Positions 35,651 through 44,765 of a DNA stretch of 64,000 nt are shown here, in pieces; position 1 is the stretch's first letter, and every line of letters begins with the position of its first letter. Made by a program: the position numbers and the translations under genes. Origin of the DNA: Myxococcales bacterium (lineage in GTDB: Bacteria; Myxococcota_A; UBA796; GCA-2862545); contig JAHQVJ010000202.1 of the NCBI GenBank assembly GCA_019634415.1, forward strand, positions 1 to 64,000, read 5' to 3'. The notes under the pieces were generated by a model. The model worked only from the letters and a program-made list of their open reading frames with translations, did not search any database and was not told the DNA's origin.

Positions 35651-37446
35651 TCCGACCTCTTCCCGCGCTGCTGCTGGAGCACGCCACCGAGCGCCCCCAG
35701 GACGTCGCGCTGCGACACAAGCAGCTCGGCATCTGGAGGCAGATCAGCTGGGCCGAGTACCGCGATCGGGTGGCGAGCACCGCCCATGCGCTGCGCGCCT
35801 TGGGGGTGGGGCCCGGGGATGCCGTGGCGATCCTGTCGGACAACCGCCCGGAGTGGCTGTACGCCGATCTGGCGGCCCAGGCCCTCGGTGCCCTGTCCGT
35901 CGGCATCTACCAGACGAACCCGGCCCCCGACGTGGCCTACATCCTCTCCCACGCCAAGGTGAAGGTGCTGGTGTGCGAGGACCAGGAGCAGGTGGACAAG
36001 GCCATCGCGGTGGCGGAGGACACCCCGAGCGTGACCGCCGTGCTCTGTGTGGAGACGCGAGGCACGCGCGACTACGACGATCCACGGCTGCACTCGTGGG
36101 AGGAGGTGATCGCAGAGGGGGCTGCGGCCCACGAGCGAGATCCGGCCTGGTTCGACGAGCTGGTGTCGCAGCAGGATCCGGACGCTCCGTCGATGGTGGT
36201 CTACACGTCGGGTACCACCGGTCCCCCCAAGGGCGCGATGCTCACGGCTCGCAACGCCCTCGCCGTGATGGACGGCCTCACGGATCGCCTCGGCGCGACT
36301 CCCCAGGACCTGATCCTGTCGTACCTGCCGCTGTGCCACGTGGCCGAGAAGATCTACACGGTCTACATCCCGCTGTCGGTGGGCTGCGTGGTGCACTTCG
36401 GGGAGTCCATCGAGACGGTGGAGCACGATCTCGCCGAGGTCTCCCCCACCATCTTCCTGGGGGTGCCCCGCATCTGGGAGAAGATGCACGCCAAGGTCAC
36501 GCTGCGCATGCAGGACAGCTCGTGGCTGAAGCGCCGCCTCTACGACTGGTTCCTGAGTCGCACCCTGACGCACTGGCACCCCGACCGGGACGGCCGGAGC
36601 AACTCCGGATGGCACCGACTCGTCCGCTTCGCCGGGGACCTGTTCGTCTTCCGCTCCCTGCAGGAGCACCTGGGGCTGCGGCGCTGCCGGCTCCCCTCCA
36701 GCGGCGCCGCCCCCATCGCCCCGGACCTGCTGTGCTGGTTCCATGCCGTGGGGATCCCGGTGCGGGAGGGCTACGGCATGACCGAGTGCGCCGGCGGCAC
36801 CCACTTCAACCTGCCGGGCAGCAACCGCCTGGGCACGGTGGGATCCACCCTCGAGCCACTCGTCACCCGCATCGCCGACGACGGCGAGGTGTTGATCCAC
36901 GGCCCCGCGGTGTTCGCTGGGTACCTCCACAACGAGGCCGCCACGAAGGAAGCCATCGACGAGGACGGCTGGTACCACACCGGCGACATCGGCACGGTCG
37001 ACGAAGACGGGTTCCTCTCGATCACGGGCCGCAAGAAGGAGATCATCATCACGGCTGGCGGCAAGAACCTGTCGCCCGAGAAGATCGAGAACGCCCTGAA
37101 GCTGTCGCCCTACGTCAAGGAAGCGGTGGCCATCGGCGATGCGCGCAAGTTCATCTCGGCCCTCGTGCAGATCGACGCCGATGCCGTGGGAGACTGGGCC
37201 ACGCGCCGCAGCGTGACCTACACCGACTTCGAGGATCTCACCCGTCGGCCGGAGGTGGTCTCGCTGGTGGAGCAGGAGATCCGCAAGGCGAACGATCAGC
37301 TCGCGCGCGTCGAGCACGTGCGGGCGTTTCGGCTCTTCCCGAAGGAGCTGCACCAGGACGACGGTGAGCTCACGCCCACCCAGAAGGTGCGGCGCCGCAA
37401 CATCGGCGAGATCTGGGGCCACCTCGTCGAGGAGATCTACGGGTGA
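35647..37446 (+). CDS. Long-chain acyl-CoA synthetase / AMP-dependent ligase
   Basis: A 599-residue adenylate-forming enzyme activating a carboxylic acid to its CoA thioester. Motifs: P-loop VVYTSGTTGPPKGAM, the A4/A5 region EGYGMTECAGG, A7 GWYHTGDIG and A8/A10 GRKKEIIITAGGKNLSP. It resembles the FadD15-like long-chain group. Embedded between livG and livH with four-base GTGA overlaps on both sides, it is translationally coupled to the importer. This strongly suggests that the imported compound is an acid trapped as a CoA ester on entry. Confidence 0.92.
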   Translation: MIRPLPALLLEHATERPQDVALRHKQLGIWRQISWAEYRDRVASTAHALRALGVGPGDAVAILSDNRPEWLYADLAAQALGALSVGIYQTNPAPDVAYILSHAKVKVLVCEDQEQVDKAIAVAEDTPSVTAVLCVETRGTRDYDDPRLHSWEEVIAEGAAAHERDPAWFDELVSQQDPDAPSMVVYTSGTTGPPKGAMLTARNALAVMDGLTDRLGATPQDLILSYLPLCHVAEKIYTVYIPLSVGCVVHFGESIETVEHDLAEVSPTIFLGVPRIWEKMHAKVTLRMQDSSWLKRRLYDWFLSRTLTHWHPDRDGRSNSGWHRLVRFAGDLFVFRSLQEHLGLRRCRLPSSGAAPIAPDLLCWFHAVGIPVREGYGMTECAGGTHFNLPGSNRLGTVGSTLEPLVTRIADDGEVLIHGPAVFAGYLHNEAATKEAIDEDGWYHTGDIGTVDEDGFLSITGRKKEIIITAGGKNLSPEKIENALKLSPYVKEAVAIGDARKFISALVQIDADAVGDWATRRSVTYTDFEDLTRRPEVVSLVEQEIRKANDQLARVEHVRAFRLFPKELHQDDGELTPTQKVRRRNIGEIWGHLVEEIYG

Positions 37447-38339
37447 CGAGCTTCGTGCAGCTTCTGTCCTCGGGCCTCGCCCTGGGCGCGGTCTACGCGC
37501 TGGTGGCCCTGGGCTTCGTGATCATCTACCGCGCGAGCCAGGTCTTCAACTTCGCTCAGGGGGAGCTGCTCACGGTGGGCGCGCTGTCGATGGTGTCGCT
37601 GCGCAGCGCGGGGCTGCCCTGGGCGGTGGCCGCCGCGCTGTCGATCCTGTTCACCGGCTTGCTCGCGGCCACCGTGGAGCGGGTGGTGCTGCGACCATTG
37701 GTGGGGCGTCCCGTGTTCACCACCGTGATCGTGACCATCTTCGTGGGGTTCCTGATTCGCTCGGGCGCCCTGCTGGCGTGGGGCAGCGGGACCTACGGGA
37801 TGCCCACCCCCTGGCCCACCGACGCCACCGTGCAGCTGGGGGAGGCCCGGCTACTCGTCAACGCCCTGGTCACCGTGGGCGGCTGCCTGGTGGTGCTCGG
37901 CGGCTTCTACCTGCTGGTCCGCTTCTCTCGGGTGGGCGTCGCCATGCGCGCCACCGCGAGCGACCAGGAGACCGCGCTCGCGCTGGGCATCCCCGTGGGC
38001 CGGATCTTCGGGGTGGTGTGGTTCCTGGCGGGAGCCACCGCCGCCATCGGCGGGATCTGTCTGTCGTTCTTCCCGCGCAGCGCGGACATCTCGCTGGGAT
38101 TCGTCGCCCTGCGGGCCTTCCCTGCGGTGATCGTGGGGGGGCTCGACTCGGTGTGGGGCACCGTGCTCGCCGCGGCCGCCCTGGGCGTGCTGGAGGTGCT
38201 CACCCAGGCCTACGTCAACCCCAACCTGGGCGCCTTCGGCCACAACTTCCACACCGTGCTGCCCTACTTCGTGATGGTCGCCGTGCTGGTGGTTCGTCCC
38301 TACGGCCTGTTCGGAACCCCCGACGTGGAGCGGGTCTGA
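37443..38339 (+). CDS. livH: Liv-type ABC transporter permease (LivH)
   Basis: A 298-residue inner-membrane permease with about eight helices. It has the LivH opening (LSSGLALGAVYALVALGFV, IIYRASQVFNFAQGELL) and the EAA-like RATASDQETALALGIPVGRIF loop. It pairs with LivM to form the translocation channel. Its GTG overlaps the ligase stop (GTGA) and its stop overlaps the livM start (TGATG). Confidence 0.92.
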   Translation: MTSFVQLLSSGLALGAVYALVALGFVIIYRASQVFNFAQGELLTVGALSMVSLRSAGLPWAVAAALSILFTGLLAATVERVVLRPLVGRPVFTTVIVTIFVGFLIRSGALLAWGSGTYGMPTPWPTDATVQLGEARLLVNALVTVGGCLVVLGGFYLLVRFSRVGVAMRATASDQETALALGIPVGRIFGVVWFLAGATAAIGGICLSFFPRSADISLGFVALRAFPAVIVGGLDSVWGTVLAAAALGVLEVLTQAYVNPNLGAFGHNFHTVLPYFVMVAVLVVRPYGLFGTPDVERV

Positions 38340-39421
38340 TGCCCAGTCGTTCACTGGTCACCAGCTACGACCAGGATCTGAACCGGTTCGAGGACCGGTG
38401 GCAGCTCATCGGCCTCGGAGTGCTGCTGGTGATCCTCGTCGCCTGGCCGGCAGTGGTCCCGCCTCGCTGGGTCACCATCGCCGTGCAGGCCTGCACCGCC
38501 ATCGTGGGCGCCCTGTCCCTGATGATCCTGACGGGGTTCGCGGGCCAGATCAGCCTGGGCCACGCTGGATTCCTGGCGGTGGGCGCCTACACGGCGGCCA
38601 TGCTGGGGGTGCACGGCCACGTGCCCTTCTGGCTGTGCATGCCCGTCTCCGGGCTGGTGGCCGCCGGCTTGGGACTGCTGGTGGGCCCCTTCGCGCTGCG
38701 GCTCCGCGGGCTGTACCTCGCCATCGTGACCCTGGGCCTGCTGTTCGTGGTGGATCACGTGCTGCTGTCGCTGCCCGAGTGGTCGGGCGGCGTGTCGGGC
38801 ACCACGGTGCCGATGCACCTGTGGTTCACCGATCCGGCGTCGGGATCGGGCCAGTACGGCCGCTTCGACATCGGGGTGGACCTCACCTTCAGCCAGCGGC
38901 TGTACGTGCTCTACGTGCCTCTGGCCGTCGCCGCCACGCTGTTCAGCCAGAACGTGCGACGCTCGCGGCTGGGGCGCTCGATGATCGCCGTGCGCGACTC
39001 CGATCTGGCAGCCACGGCCTTGGGGATCCGGCCCGCCCGAGCCAAGGTGACGGCCTTCGTGATCAGCTCGTTCATGGCCGGCGTGGCGGGCTCCATGTTC
39101 GCCTTCCAGCAGCAGTACCTCACGGTGCACCCGCCCTTCGATCTGAACATGAGCGTGCAGTACATCGCCATGATCGTGCTGGGCGGCGTGGGCACCGTCT
39201 TCGGAGGGGTCGCAGGGGCCGTGGCCTTCGTGCTGCTCTCTCCGCTGGCCGAGATGCTAGGGAGAAACCTTCCGTTGCTCTCGGGACTGTCGAGTGCACA
39301 GCAGTCCACGATCATGTTCAGCACCTTGGTGATCGTGGTGCTGGTGGTGGAGCCCCTCGGCCTGTATGGCGTGTGGCTCCGGGTGAAACGCTACTTTGTC
39401 GCGTGGCCCTTCCGGTATTGA
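38339..39421 (+). CDS. livM: Liv-type ABC transporter permease (LivM)
   Basis: A 360-residue permease with the LivM pattern: LSLMILTGFAGQISLGHAGF, LRLRGLYLAIVTLGL, the EAA-like RDSDLAATALGIRPARAKV, and a C-terminal GGVGTVFGGVAGAV. The ATG at 38339 overlaps the livH stop by one base. It ends the four-gene importer half; 30 bases later a sigma-54 activator begins in the same direction. Confidence 0.92.
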   Translation: MPSRSLVTSYDQDLNRFEDRWQLIGLGVLLVILVAWPAVVPPRWVTIAVQACTAIVGALSLMILTGFAGQISLGHAGFLAVGAYTAAMLGVHGHVPFWLCMPVSGLVAAGLGLLVGPFALRLRGLYLAIVTLGLLFVVDHVLLSLPEWSGGVSGTTVPMHLWFTDPASGSGQYGRFDIGVDLTFSQRLYVLYVPLAVAATLFSQNVRRSRLGRSMIAVRDSDLAATALGIRPARAKVTAFVISSFMAGVAGSMFAFQQQYLTVHPPFDLNMSVQYIAMIVLGGVGTVFGGVAGAVAFVLLSPLAEMLGRNLPLLSGLSSAQQSTIMFSTLVIVVLVVEPLGLYGVWLRVKRYFVAWPFRY

Positions 39422-39451
39422 GCAGAAGGGAGAGGCCACGAGGGAGATGTC

Positions 39452-41329
39452 ATGGCCGTCCTGGAGATCCGAATACCCACCGAGGCGCCCAAGCGCGTCT
39501 CTCTACCCCTGGGCCGCACCGTGCTGGGCCGCCACCCCAGCTGCGACATCTCGCTCGTGGTGCCCCAGTTGTCTGGCAAGCACATTCGCTTCGTGCACCG
39601 GTCGTCGGGACTGTGGGCCGAGGATCTACGAAGCAAGAACGGCAGCACCCGGGCGGGGTCGCAGCTGGCCGGAGAGACGCGCCTGCAGGTCGGCGACGCC
39701 CTGACCCTGGGGGGCACCGTCGAGGTGGAGGTGGTGGAGCTGAGCCCAGGCGAGGGAATGCGCCGCACGCTGCGCGAGGCCCGACAGCTCGTGGCCGTGG
39801 AGCACCCCGAGCTCGCACAGCGACTCGCGTCGTTGGCAGACGAGCTGGCCGCCGAGGCGATCGTCCAGAACTGGGTACAGCCCTACGTCGCCGAGGTGTC
39901 CGCGGCTGGCTCGCCCCGGGAGCAGCTCCAGGTGTTGGTGGAGGCAGCCTCGGAGCAGGCGCGCGCCGAGGCGTGGGCCCTGTCGTGGCTCGACGGGACG
40001 GGCCTGTCCCGCCGCTACACCACCTTGGTGCACGCTGGTGGGGCCGTGGAGGTGGAGCAACCCGGCGCGCTGCCACCTGGCCTCGCGGACCAGGTGATGC
40101 TGTCCACCACCGTGATGGAGCGCGTGGTGGGCTCGGGGCACCCGTTCTGGTCCGCCGCGGCGAACCGCGACGAGGAGGTGGCTCACGCCCACAGCGTGGT
40201 GAAGCACAACCTGGTGTCGGTGGGCTGCGTGCCGCTCGGCAGGCACGCGGCGCTGTACGTGACCCACGACGAGCCGGGCCACTTCGACGCCATCACCATC
40301 GACCGCATCGAGGCGCTGTGCCGTGCCTCGGCGCACCTGTTCCGGCCGCCTCCGGCCGATCCCCCCACCTCGTCGTCGCCCCTCATCGAGGGCATGGTCG
40401 GGGAGTCACGGCTGGTGCACGAGCTGTGCGCCGAAGCGCGGGGGTGGGCGCCGATGCCGCTGAACTTGCTGATCCTGGGTGAGCGAGGGACGGGCAAGAC
40501 GCACCTGGCCAAGGCGCTGCACGCGCTGTCGGGCCGCACGGGTCCCTTCGTGCACTGCGACTGCCCCACGCACCTCACCGGGGAGCTGTCTCGGTCGGCG
40601 CTGTTCGGTCACGTCAAGGGCGCCTTCACGGGCGCGATGGAGGATCGGACAGGCTTCGCCGAGGAGTCCGCGGGAGGCACCCTCTTCCTCGACGAGATCG
40701 GAGAGCTGCCGGACGAGGCCCAGTCACGCCTGCTGCTCTTGCTGCAGGAGCGCACGTTCCGACCCGTGGGCAGCACTCGAGACGTGCCCTTCACGGGGCG
40801 CATCATCGCGGCCACCAACCGCCCCCTCGACACGCTCCGAGACTCCGGCGTCATGCGTCCCGACCTGCTGGACCGGCTGGCGGAGGTGCAGCTCCGGGTG
40901 CCCTCCCTGCGGGAGCGGCCGGGCGACATCCCTGCCCTGGCGCGCCACTTCCTGGAGCGCGAGTCCACGATGTTCTTCGAGCAGAACCTCATCCCGCCGA
41001 GGGAGATCTCCCACGGGGCCATGCAGCTGCTGTGCAGTCGACCGCCTGAGGGCAACGTGCGGGCGCTGCGTTCGCAGATCGTGCGTGCCATGGGGAAGGC
41101 CATCCGACAGAACGCACGCACCCTGGAGCCACACCACCTCGAGGCCGACCTCGTGCAGGCGCCCGTGACGGTGGGCAACTTCAAGGATCTCGTGGAGGCC
41201 TACGAGCGCCAGCTCCTCGCCCACGCGCTGGACCAGACGCGCGGAAACCAGCGGGCCGCAGCCGAGCTGCTGGGCCTGTCCAACTCGGCGTGGCACCGCG
41301 TGCGCAAGCGCACGGGCTTCGACGTGTAG
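39452..41329 (+). CDS. FHA-GAF-AAA+ sigma-54-dependent transcription activator
   Basis: A 625-residue enhancer-binding protein. An N-terminal FHA domain (VLGRHPSCDISL, SGKHIRF, SKNGST; residues 20-75) reads phosphothreonine. A GAF-like region follows (about 110-300). The AAA+ domain has Walker A GERGTGKT near 343, the sigma-54-contacting loop GAFTGA near 389, Walker B GTLFLDEIGEL near 410 and arginine-finger segments. A Fis-type helix-turn-helix closes it (NQRAAAELLGLSNSAWHRVRKR). It could link a Ser/Thr kinase to sigma-54 promoters. A GGGAG sequence precedes the ATG. Confidence 0.93.
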   Translation: MAVLEIRIPTEAPKRVSLPLGRTVLGRHPSCDISLVVPQLSGKHIRFVHRSSGLWAEDLRSKNGSTRAGSQLAGETRLQVGDALTLGGTVEVEVVELSPGEGMRRTLREARQLVAVEHPELAQRLASLADELAAEAIVQNWVQPYVAEVSAAGSPREQLQVLVEAASEQARAEAWALSWLDGTGLSRRYTTLVHAGGAVEVEQPGALPPGLADQVMLSTTVMERVVGSGHPFWSAAANRDEEVAHAHSVVKHNLVSVGCVPLGRHAALYVTHDEPGHFDAITIDRIEALCRASAHLFRPPPADPPTSSSPLIEGMVGESRLVHELCAEARGWAPMPLNLLILGERGTGKTHLAKALHALSGRTGPFVHCDCPTHLTGELSRSALFGHVKGAFTGAMEDRTGFAEESAGGTLFLDEIGELPDEAQSRLLLLLQERTFRPVGSTRDVPFTGRIIAATNRPLDTLRDSGVMRPDLLDRLAEVQLRVPSLRERPGDIPALARHFLERESTMFFEQNLIPPREISHGAMQLLCSRPPEGNVRALRSQIVRAMGKAIRQNARTLEPHHLEADLVQAPVTVGNFKDLVEAYERQLLAHALDQTRGNQRAAAELLGLSNSAWHRVRKRTGFDV

Positions 41330-41399
41330 GCGGCATCACAGTGAGCGCCTCTGAGCATCGGTGTCCTGGCTAAGGATCGCGATGCACAGGAGGCTGCAG

Positions 41400-41804
41400 A
41401 TGCCCGGTTCCGGAACCCCTGACGACCCCTGGGAGCTGACCACGCCCGCTGGAGGCGCGTCCTTCCAGATCTGGCACGATCCCGACAAGGACGTGCTGCA
41501 CTGTCAGGTGGGCGCCACGTGGCTGCACTACCAGCCGAGCGCGCTCGACGACGTGCTGACCATGCTTCGAGAGCACGGCGACTGGATGGAGCTGGGCAAC
41601 AAGGACGAGAAGCAACCCACCAAGGAAGGCACCGTGGAGCACTGGGCCCGCTCCGACGACAACCCGGTGGGTGGGTGGTACGGCTTGCGCAGGGGCTACC
41701 GCGGACGCTTCGCGAACTATGTGATGCCGATCCTGAGGGAGCAAGGAAAAGTCGAGTTCGAGAAGAAGGGAAGAAGCTGGTGGGTGCGCGCCTTGCCCGA
41801 GTAG
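41400..41804 (+). CDS. Small conserved cytoplasmic protein (DUF6855-like)
   Basis: A 134-residue protein. It starts GTPDDPWELTTPAGGASF and has VLHCQVGATWLHY, GDWMELGNKDEKQPTKEGTV and the striking DNPVGGWYGLRRGYRGRFAN. I recall these as hallmarks of a small conserved family of unknown function, probably DUF6855; the name is from memory. The ATG at 41400 has AGGAGG six bases upstream, a better start than the one at 41361. No functional context is obvious. Confidence 0.68.
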   Translation: MPGSGTPDDPWELTTPAGGASFQIWHDPDKDVLHCQVGATWLHYQPSALDDVLTMLREHGDWMELGNKDEKQPTKEGTVEHWARSDDNPVGGWYGLRRGYRGRFANYVMPILREQGKVEFEKKGRSWWVRALPE

Positions 41805-41909
41805 GGCCGAGGTCGACGGACCGCCGGATGATACGGTCGCCAACCGCTGCCGCGACGCATCCAGCGCCTGCCGCAGGCTCGTAGCTTGGGCGAGGGGTTC
41901 GTCGACACG

Positions 41910-42893
41910 ATGACATTGGATCACTATCTCCGGCCATTGATGGCGGATCCCCGCGACATCCCCCTCGCCCAGCGTGCCATCTGGTTCGCTGCGGTGGTGG
42001 TTCCCGTGGCGCTGACGCTGTACGCGCTGCCGACCCCCCTCACCCTCGCACTGGCCATCCCCTACTGGGCAGCCTTGTTCGTGGTGTGGGGAGCTCGGAT
42101 CACGCTGCTGCTCCACGTCGTGGTCCATCGGCCGATCTTTCGCCGCGACCTGACGCAGCTCAACCGGTTCATCCCCTGGGTCGTCGCGCCGTTCCTGGGC
42201 CACACGCCCACGGGGTTCTACATCCACCACATCGGCATGCACCACGCCGAGAACAACGAGTTCGGCGATCTGTCCTGCACCCTGCCCTTCCGACGCGACC
42301 ACATCGGTGACTGGATGCTGTACGCCGGCCGCTTCCTGCTGTTCGGCATGCCCACCCTCGCTCGCTACCTGATCCGCCGAGGCCGTACCAAGATGCTGCG
42401 CTGGCTGATCGCAGGTGAGCTCGGCTGGCTGGCCGTGGTGTGTGCGCTGGCGATGGTGGACTGGGCCGCCACGTTGGTGGTCTTCGTGGTGCCCCTGTTC
42501 ATCGTTCGCGTGGCGACGATGATGGGCAACTTCGCCCAGCACGCCTTCGTGGACGTCGACCGCCCGAGCGATCCGTTTCGCAACTCGACCTGCCTGCTCG
42601 ATACTCCCTACAACGACCTCTGCTACAACGACGGCTACCACATCGTGCACCACCTGTACCCGTCGATGCACTGGTCGGAGATGGCCGACTACTACACCGA
42701 GCACGAGGCGGACTTCGCGCGTCACGACGCCGTGGTGTTCAGCGGCCTGAAGAGCAACCAGCGCGTGTGGTGGCTGCTCATGCGACAGGACTACGAGACG
42801 CTGGCGGCCCACTTGGTGGACTTCCACGACCGCAAGCCGTCGGAGCGCGTGGCCTGGCTCACCGAGCGCGTGCAGCGAACCCGCACGGCCTGA
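41910..42893 (+). CDS. Membrane fatty-acid desaturase family protein
   Basis: A 327-residue di-iron integral-membrane protein. His boxes are visible: HVVVHRP, then IHHIGMHH and YHIVHHLYP, with four or so membrane helices between them. Members insert double bonds into acyl chains or hydroxylate lipids. The ATG at 41910 is the first good Met, but a TTG at 41886 is possible and neither has a strong ribosome-binding site. It ends at a long hairpin shared with the convergent permease gene. Confidence 0.82.
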   Translation: MTLDHYLRPLMADPRDIPLAQRAIWFAAVVVPVALTLYALPTPLTLALAIPYWAALFVVWGARITLLLHVVVHRPIFRRDLTQLNRFIPWVVAPFLGHTPTGFYIHHIGMHHAENNEFGDLSCTLPFRRDHIGDWMLYAGRFLLFGMPTLARYLIRRGRTKMLRWLIAGELGWLAVVCALAMVDWAATLVVFVVPLFIVRVATMMGNFAQHAFVDVDRPSDPFRNSTCLLDTPYNDLCYNDGYHIVHHLYPSMHWSEMADYYTEHEADFARHDAVVFSGLKSNQRVWWLLMRQDYETLAAHLVDFHDRKPSERVAWLTERVQRTRTA

Positions 42894-42925
42894 TCAGGCC
42901 GCGAACGCAGTTCGCGGCCGATCAG
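42890..42925. terminator. Bidirectional hairpin between convergent genes
   Basis: Arms 42890-42906 and 42910-42925 pair over 16 bases with one bulged A and a three-base loop. The left arm begins at the fourth base from the end of the desaturase gene. There is no T-tract on either strand, so it may act as a transcript-end stabiliser or a weak intrinsic terminator for both genes. Confidence 0.55.
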
Positions 42926-42956
42926 TACAGGGGCGGCGGAGCCGGCACGAGTCTGA

Positions 42957-44765
42957 TCACCGAGCGCGAACAGACGAGGGCACGTCGCGCACCCAGGGCA
43001 GGAACACCGACGCCGGCTGATGGCGCACGGGCACCCGGAAGCCGAGCTGGTAGTCGAAGGTGGCCCCGGCGAGCTGCGCCGTTGGCACGAGGCACGCTCC
43101 GTTGCTCACGTTCGTCTGCCGATACTGCTCCACCGGCGCCTCGGCGTCGCTGCGAAAGCGACAGAGGAGCTGCAGGCCGGCGTAGCGCTCGTCCACCACC
43201 TCGAGCACCAAGCCCCGCTCGGTGTACCGCTGTCGCGCGTGCACCCGAGGCAGGATCGGGAGCTCCTCGGCCCGCTCCTCCAGATCCGCCTCCCACCGCG
43301 CGATGACGGTGTCGAGATCGAAGTCACAGGCATTCGCCATGCCATACCACAGCGCCAAGCCCGCCACGGTGCGACGCCCGATGCGACGCTGCTCCCGAAG
43401 CACACAGGCCACTGCCTCGGCCCCCGCCTCGGCCACCAGCGTGGACACGAAGGCATGGCCCAGGGGGTAGGCCTGCACGATGTCCTGCTGCTCGATCAGC
43501 AGATCGTCCTCCACCAACAGCTCGAAGCGCGCCTGGCCGGTGGCGTGGATGGCGGCGGCCTCCAAGGGAATGGACGGCTCCCCCGACACCTCGGCCGCGA
43601 CCCAGGAGGCGAGCCCCTCGCTGAAGAACCGGGTGTGATCCCCTTGGTGCCACGCGGCCGGCCCGGTGAGCTGGAACGCCATCGCGTGGGCCAGCTCGTG
43701 CGCCAGCACCGCTCGATCGGGCTTCCCGAGCCGGATCTTCCCACCGGTGAACACCCCGGCGTGGTTCGGCGCGGCCCCCAGGAACTCGATGTCCAGCGGC
43801 GGAAGCTCCCCGTCCCACCCCACGGCGGCGGCCACCTGGCGAGCCAGCGCTCGCAGATCCTCGGTGACCGTGCGCACCTCGGCCTCGTCGACCCCCCGGT
43901 AGAGCACCCGGAAGGGCTCGTGGGAGGTGTCCACCCGGATGCCCGTCAGCGTGCTCTGCAGCCCCACGCTGACCAACGCGATGCCGGCGAGTCCCGACAG
44001 CAGCAGCCCGCCGCAGCCGAGCCCGCCGACGCGCACCACGGCCACCACGCCGGATCCACGCCTGAGCAGGGCCTCCCCCGGCCCCACGAACAGCGCTCCG
44101 CTGACGGCCATCGCGGCCACGCCCACGCCCGCCCACAGCAACGGAGGACCCAGCGGATGCCAGGGCACGCCCCGCTCCCAGACGAGCTTGCCGTAGGCGG
44201 AGGACGGGACGGGGAAGACGTCGCCCACACTGGGCACGAGCACCGTCAGCGTGAGCACGCTCACGAGGCCCACCACGATCACCCCGAAGGCGAGGCCTCG
44301 CAGCCACGACAGGAGCATTCCGAGCCCCACAGCAAACACCAGCGTGGCCATCTGCACCCCGTGCAGCACCCAGACGGCCCTGGCCCCGGAGCGCTGATGG
44401 GGCACGGGTGCGAGCTGCTGCAGGGCGAGATCCATCACCGCGCTGCCGACGATGAGGAACACGCACGGCGCGAGCACCGCCAGCGCCTTGGCGAGGTAGA
44501 CGCGCACCCGCGTGGTGGGCAGCGCGTCGAGGAACTCCATGTGCCCGTTCACCACCTCCCGCGCCACGGCGCCGTGGCCGAGCAGGATCCCGAGCAACAT
44601 GAGCTGAAACACCGACTCGTCGCCATGGTCGTAGCGGGTGGCCAGCGGCAGGAGCACGAGGTCCGAGTCCAGCAGCAGGGCCAGTGTGGCTGCGACCAGC
44701 AGCCCCACCACCGCCAGCCAGTACGGGACCAGCTCCCTCGTCTCCTTCGCGAGCAGCGCTACCAT
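42957..44765 (-). CDS. ABC-2 type permease fused to HExxH gluzincin metallopeptidase
   Basis: A 602-residue protein. Residues 1-300 are a permease-like membrane domain with about six to seven helices (ALLAKETRELVPYWLAV at the start, EFLDALPTTRVRVYLAKAL). A soluble domain of about 290 residues carries a zinc-peptidase motif: AHELAHAMAF (His356, Glu357, His360) and FFSEGLASWV (Glu383), spaced as in gluzincins. ABC permeases fused to M1-type peptidases are known, but this domain is shorter. GGAG lies six bases before the ATG, which overlaps the upstream permease stop by seven bases. It is third in a coupled operon: ATPase, permease 1, permease 2. Confidence 0.85.
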   Translation of the reverse strand: MVALLAKETRELVPYWLAVVGLLVAATLALLLDSDLVLLPLATRYDHGDESVFQLMLLGILLGHGAVAREVVNGHMEFLDALPTTRVRVYLAKALAVLAPCVFLIVGSAVMDLALQQLAPVPHQRSGARAVWVLHGVQMATLVFAVGLGMLLSWLRGLAFGVIVVGLVSVLTLTVLVPSVGDVFPVPSSAYGKLVWERGVPWHPLGPPLLWAGVGVAAMAVSGALFVGPGEALLRRGSGVVAVVRVGGLGCGGLLLSGLAGIALVSVGLQSTLTGIRVDTSHEPFRVLYRGVDEAEVRTVTEDLRALARQVAAAVGWDGELPPLDIEFLGAAPNHAGVFTGGKIRLGKPDRAVLAHELAHAMAFQLTGPAAWHQGDHTRFFSEGLASWVAAEVSGEPSIPLEAAAIHATGQARFELLVEDDLLIEQQDIVQAYPLGHAFVSTLVAEAGAEAVACVLREQRRIGRRTVAGLALWYGMANACDFDLDTVIARWEADLEERAEELPILPRVHARQRYTERGLVLEVVDERYAGLQLLCRFRSDAEAPVEQYRQTNVSNGACLVPTAQLAGATFDYQLGFRVPVRHQPASVFLPWVRDVPSSVRAR

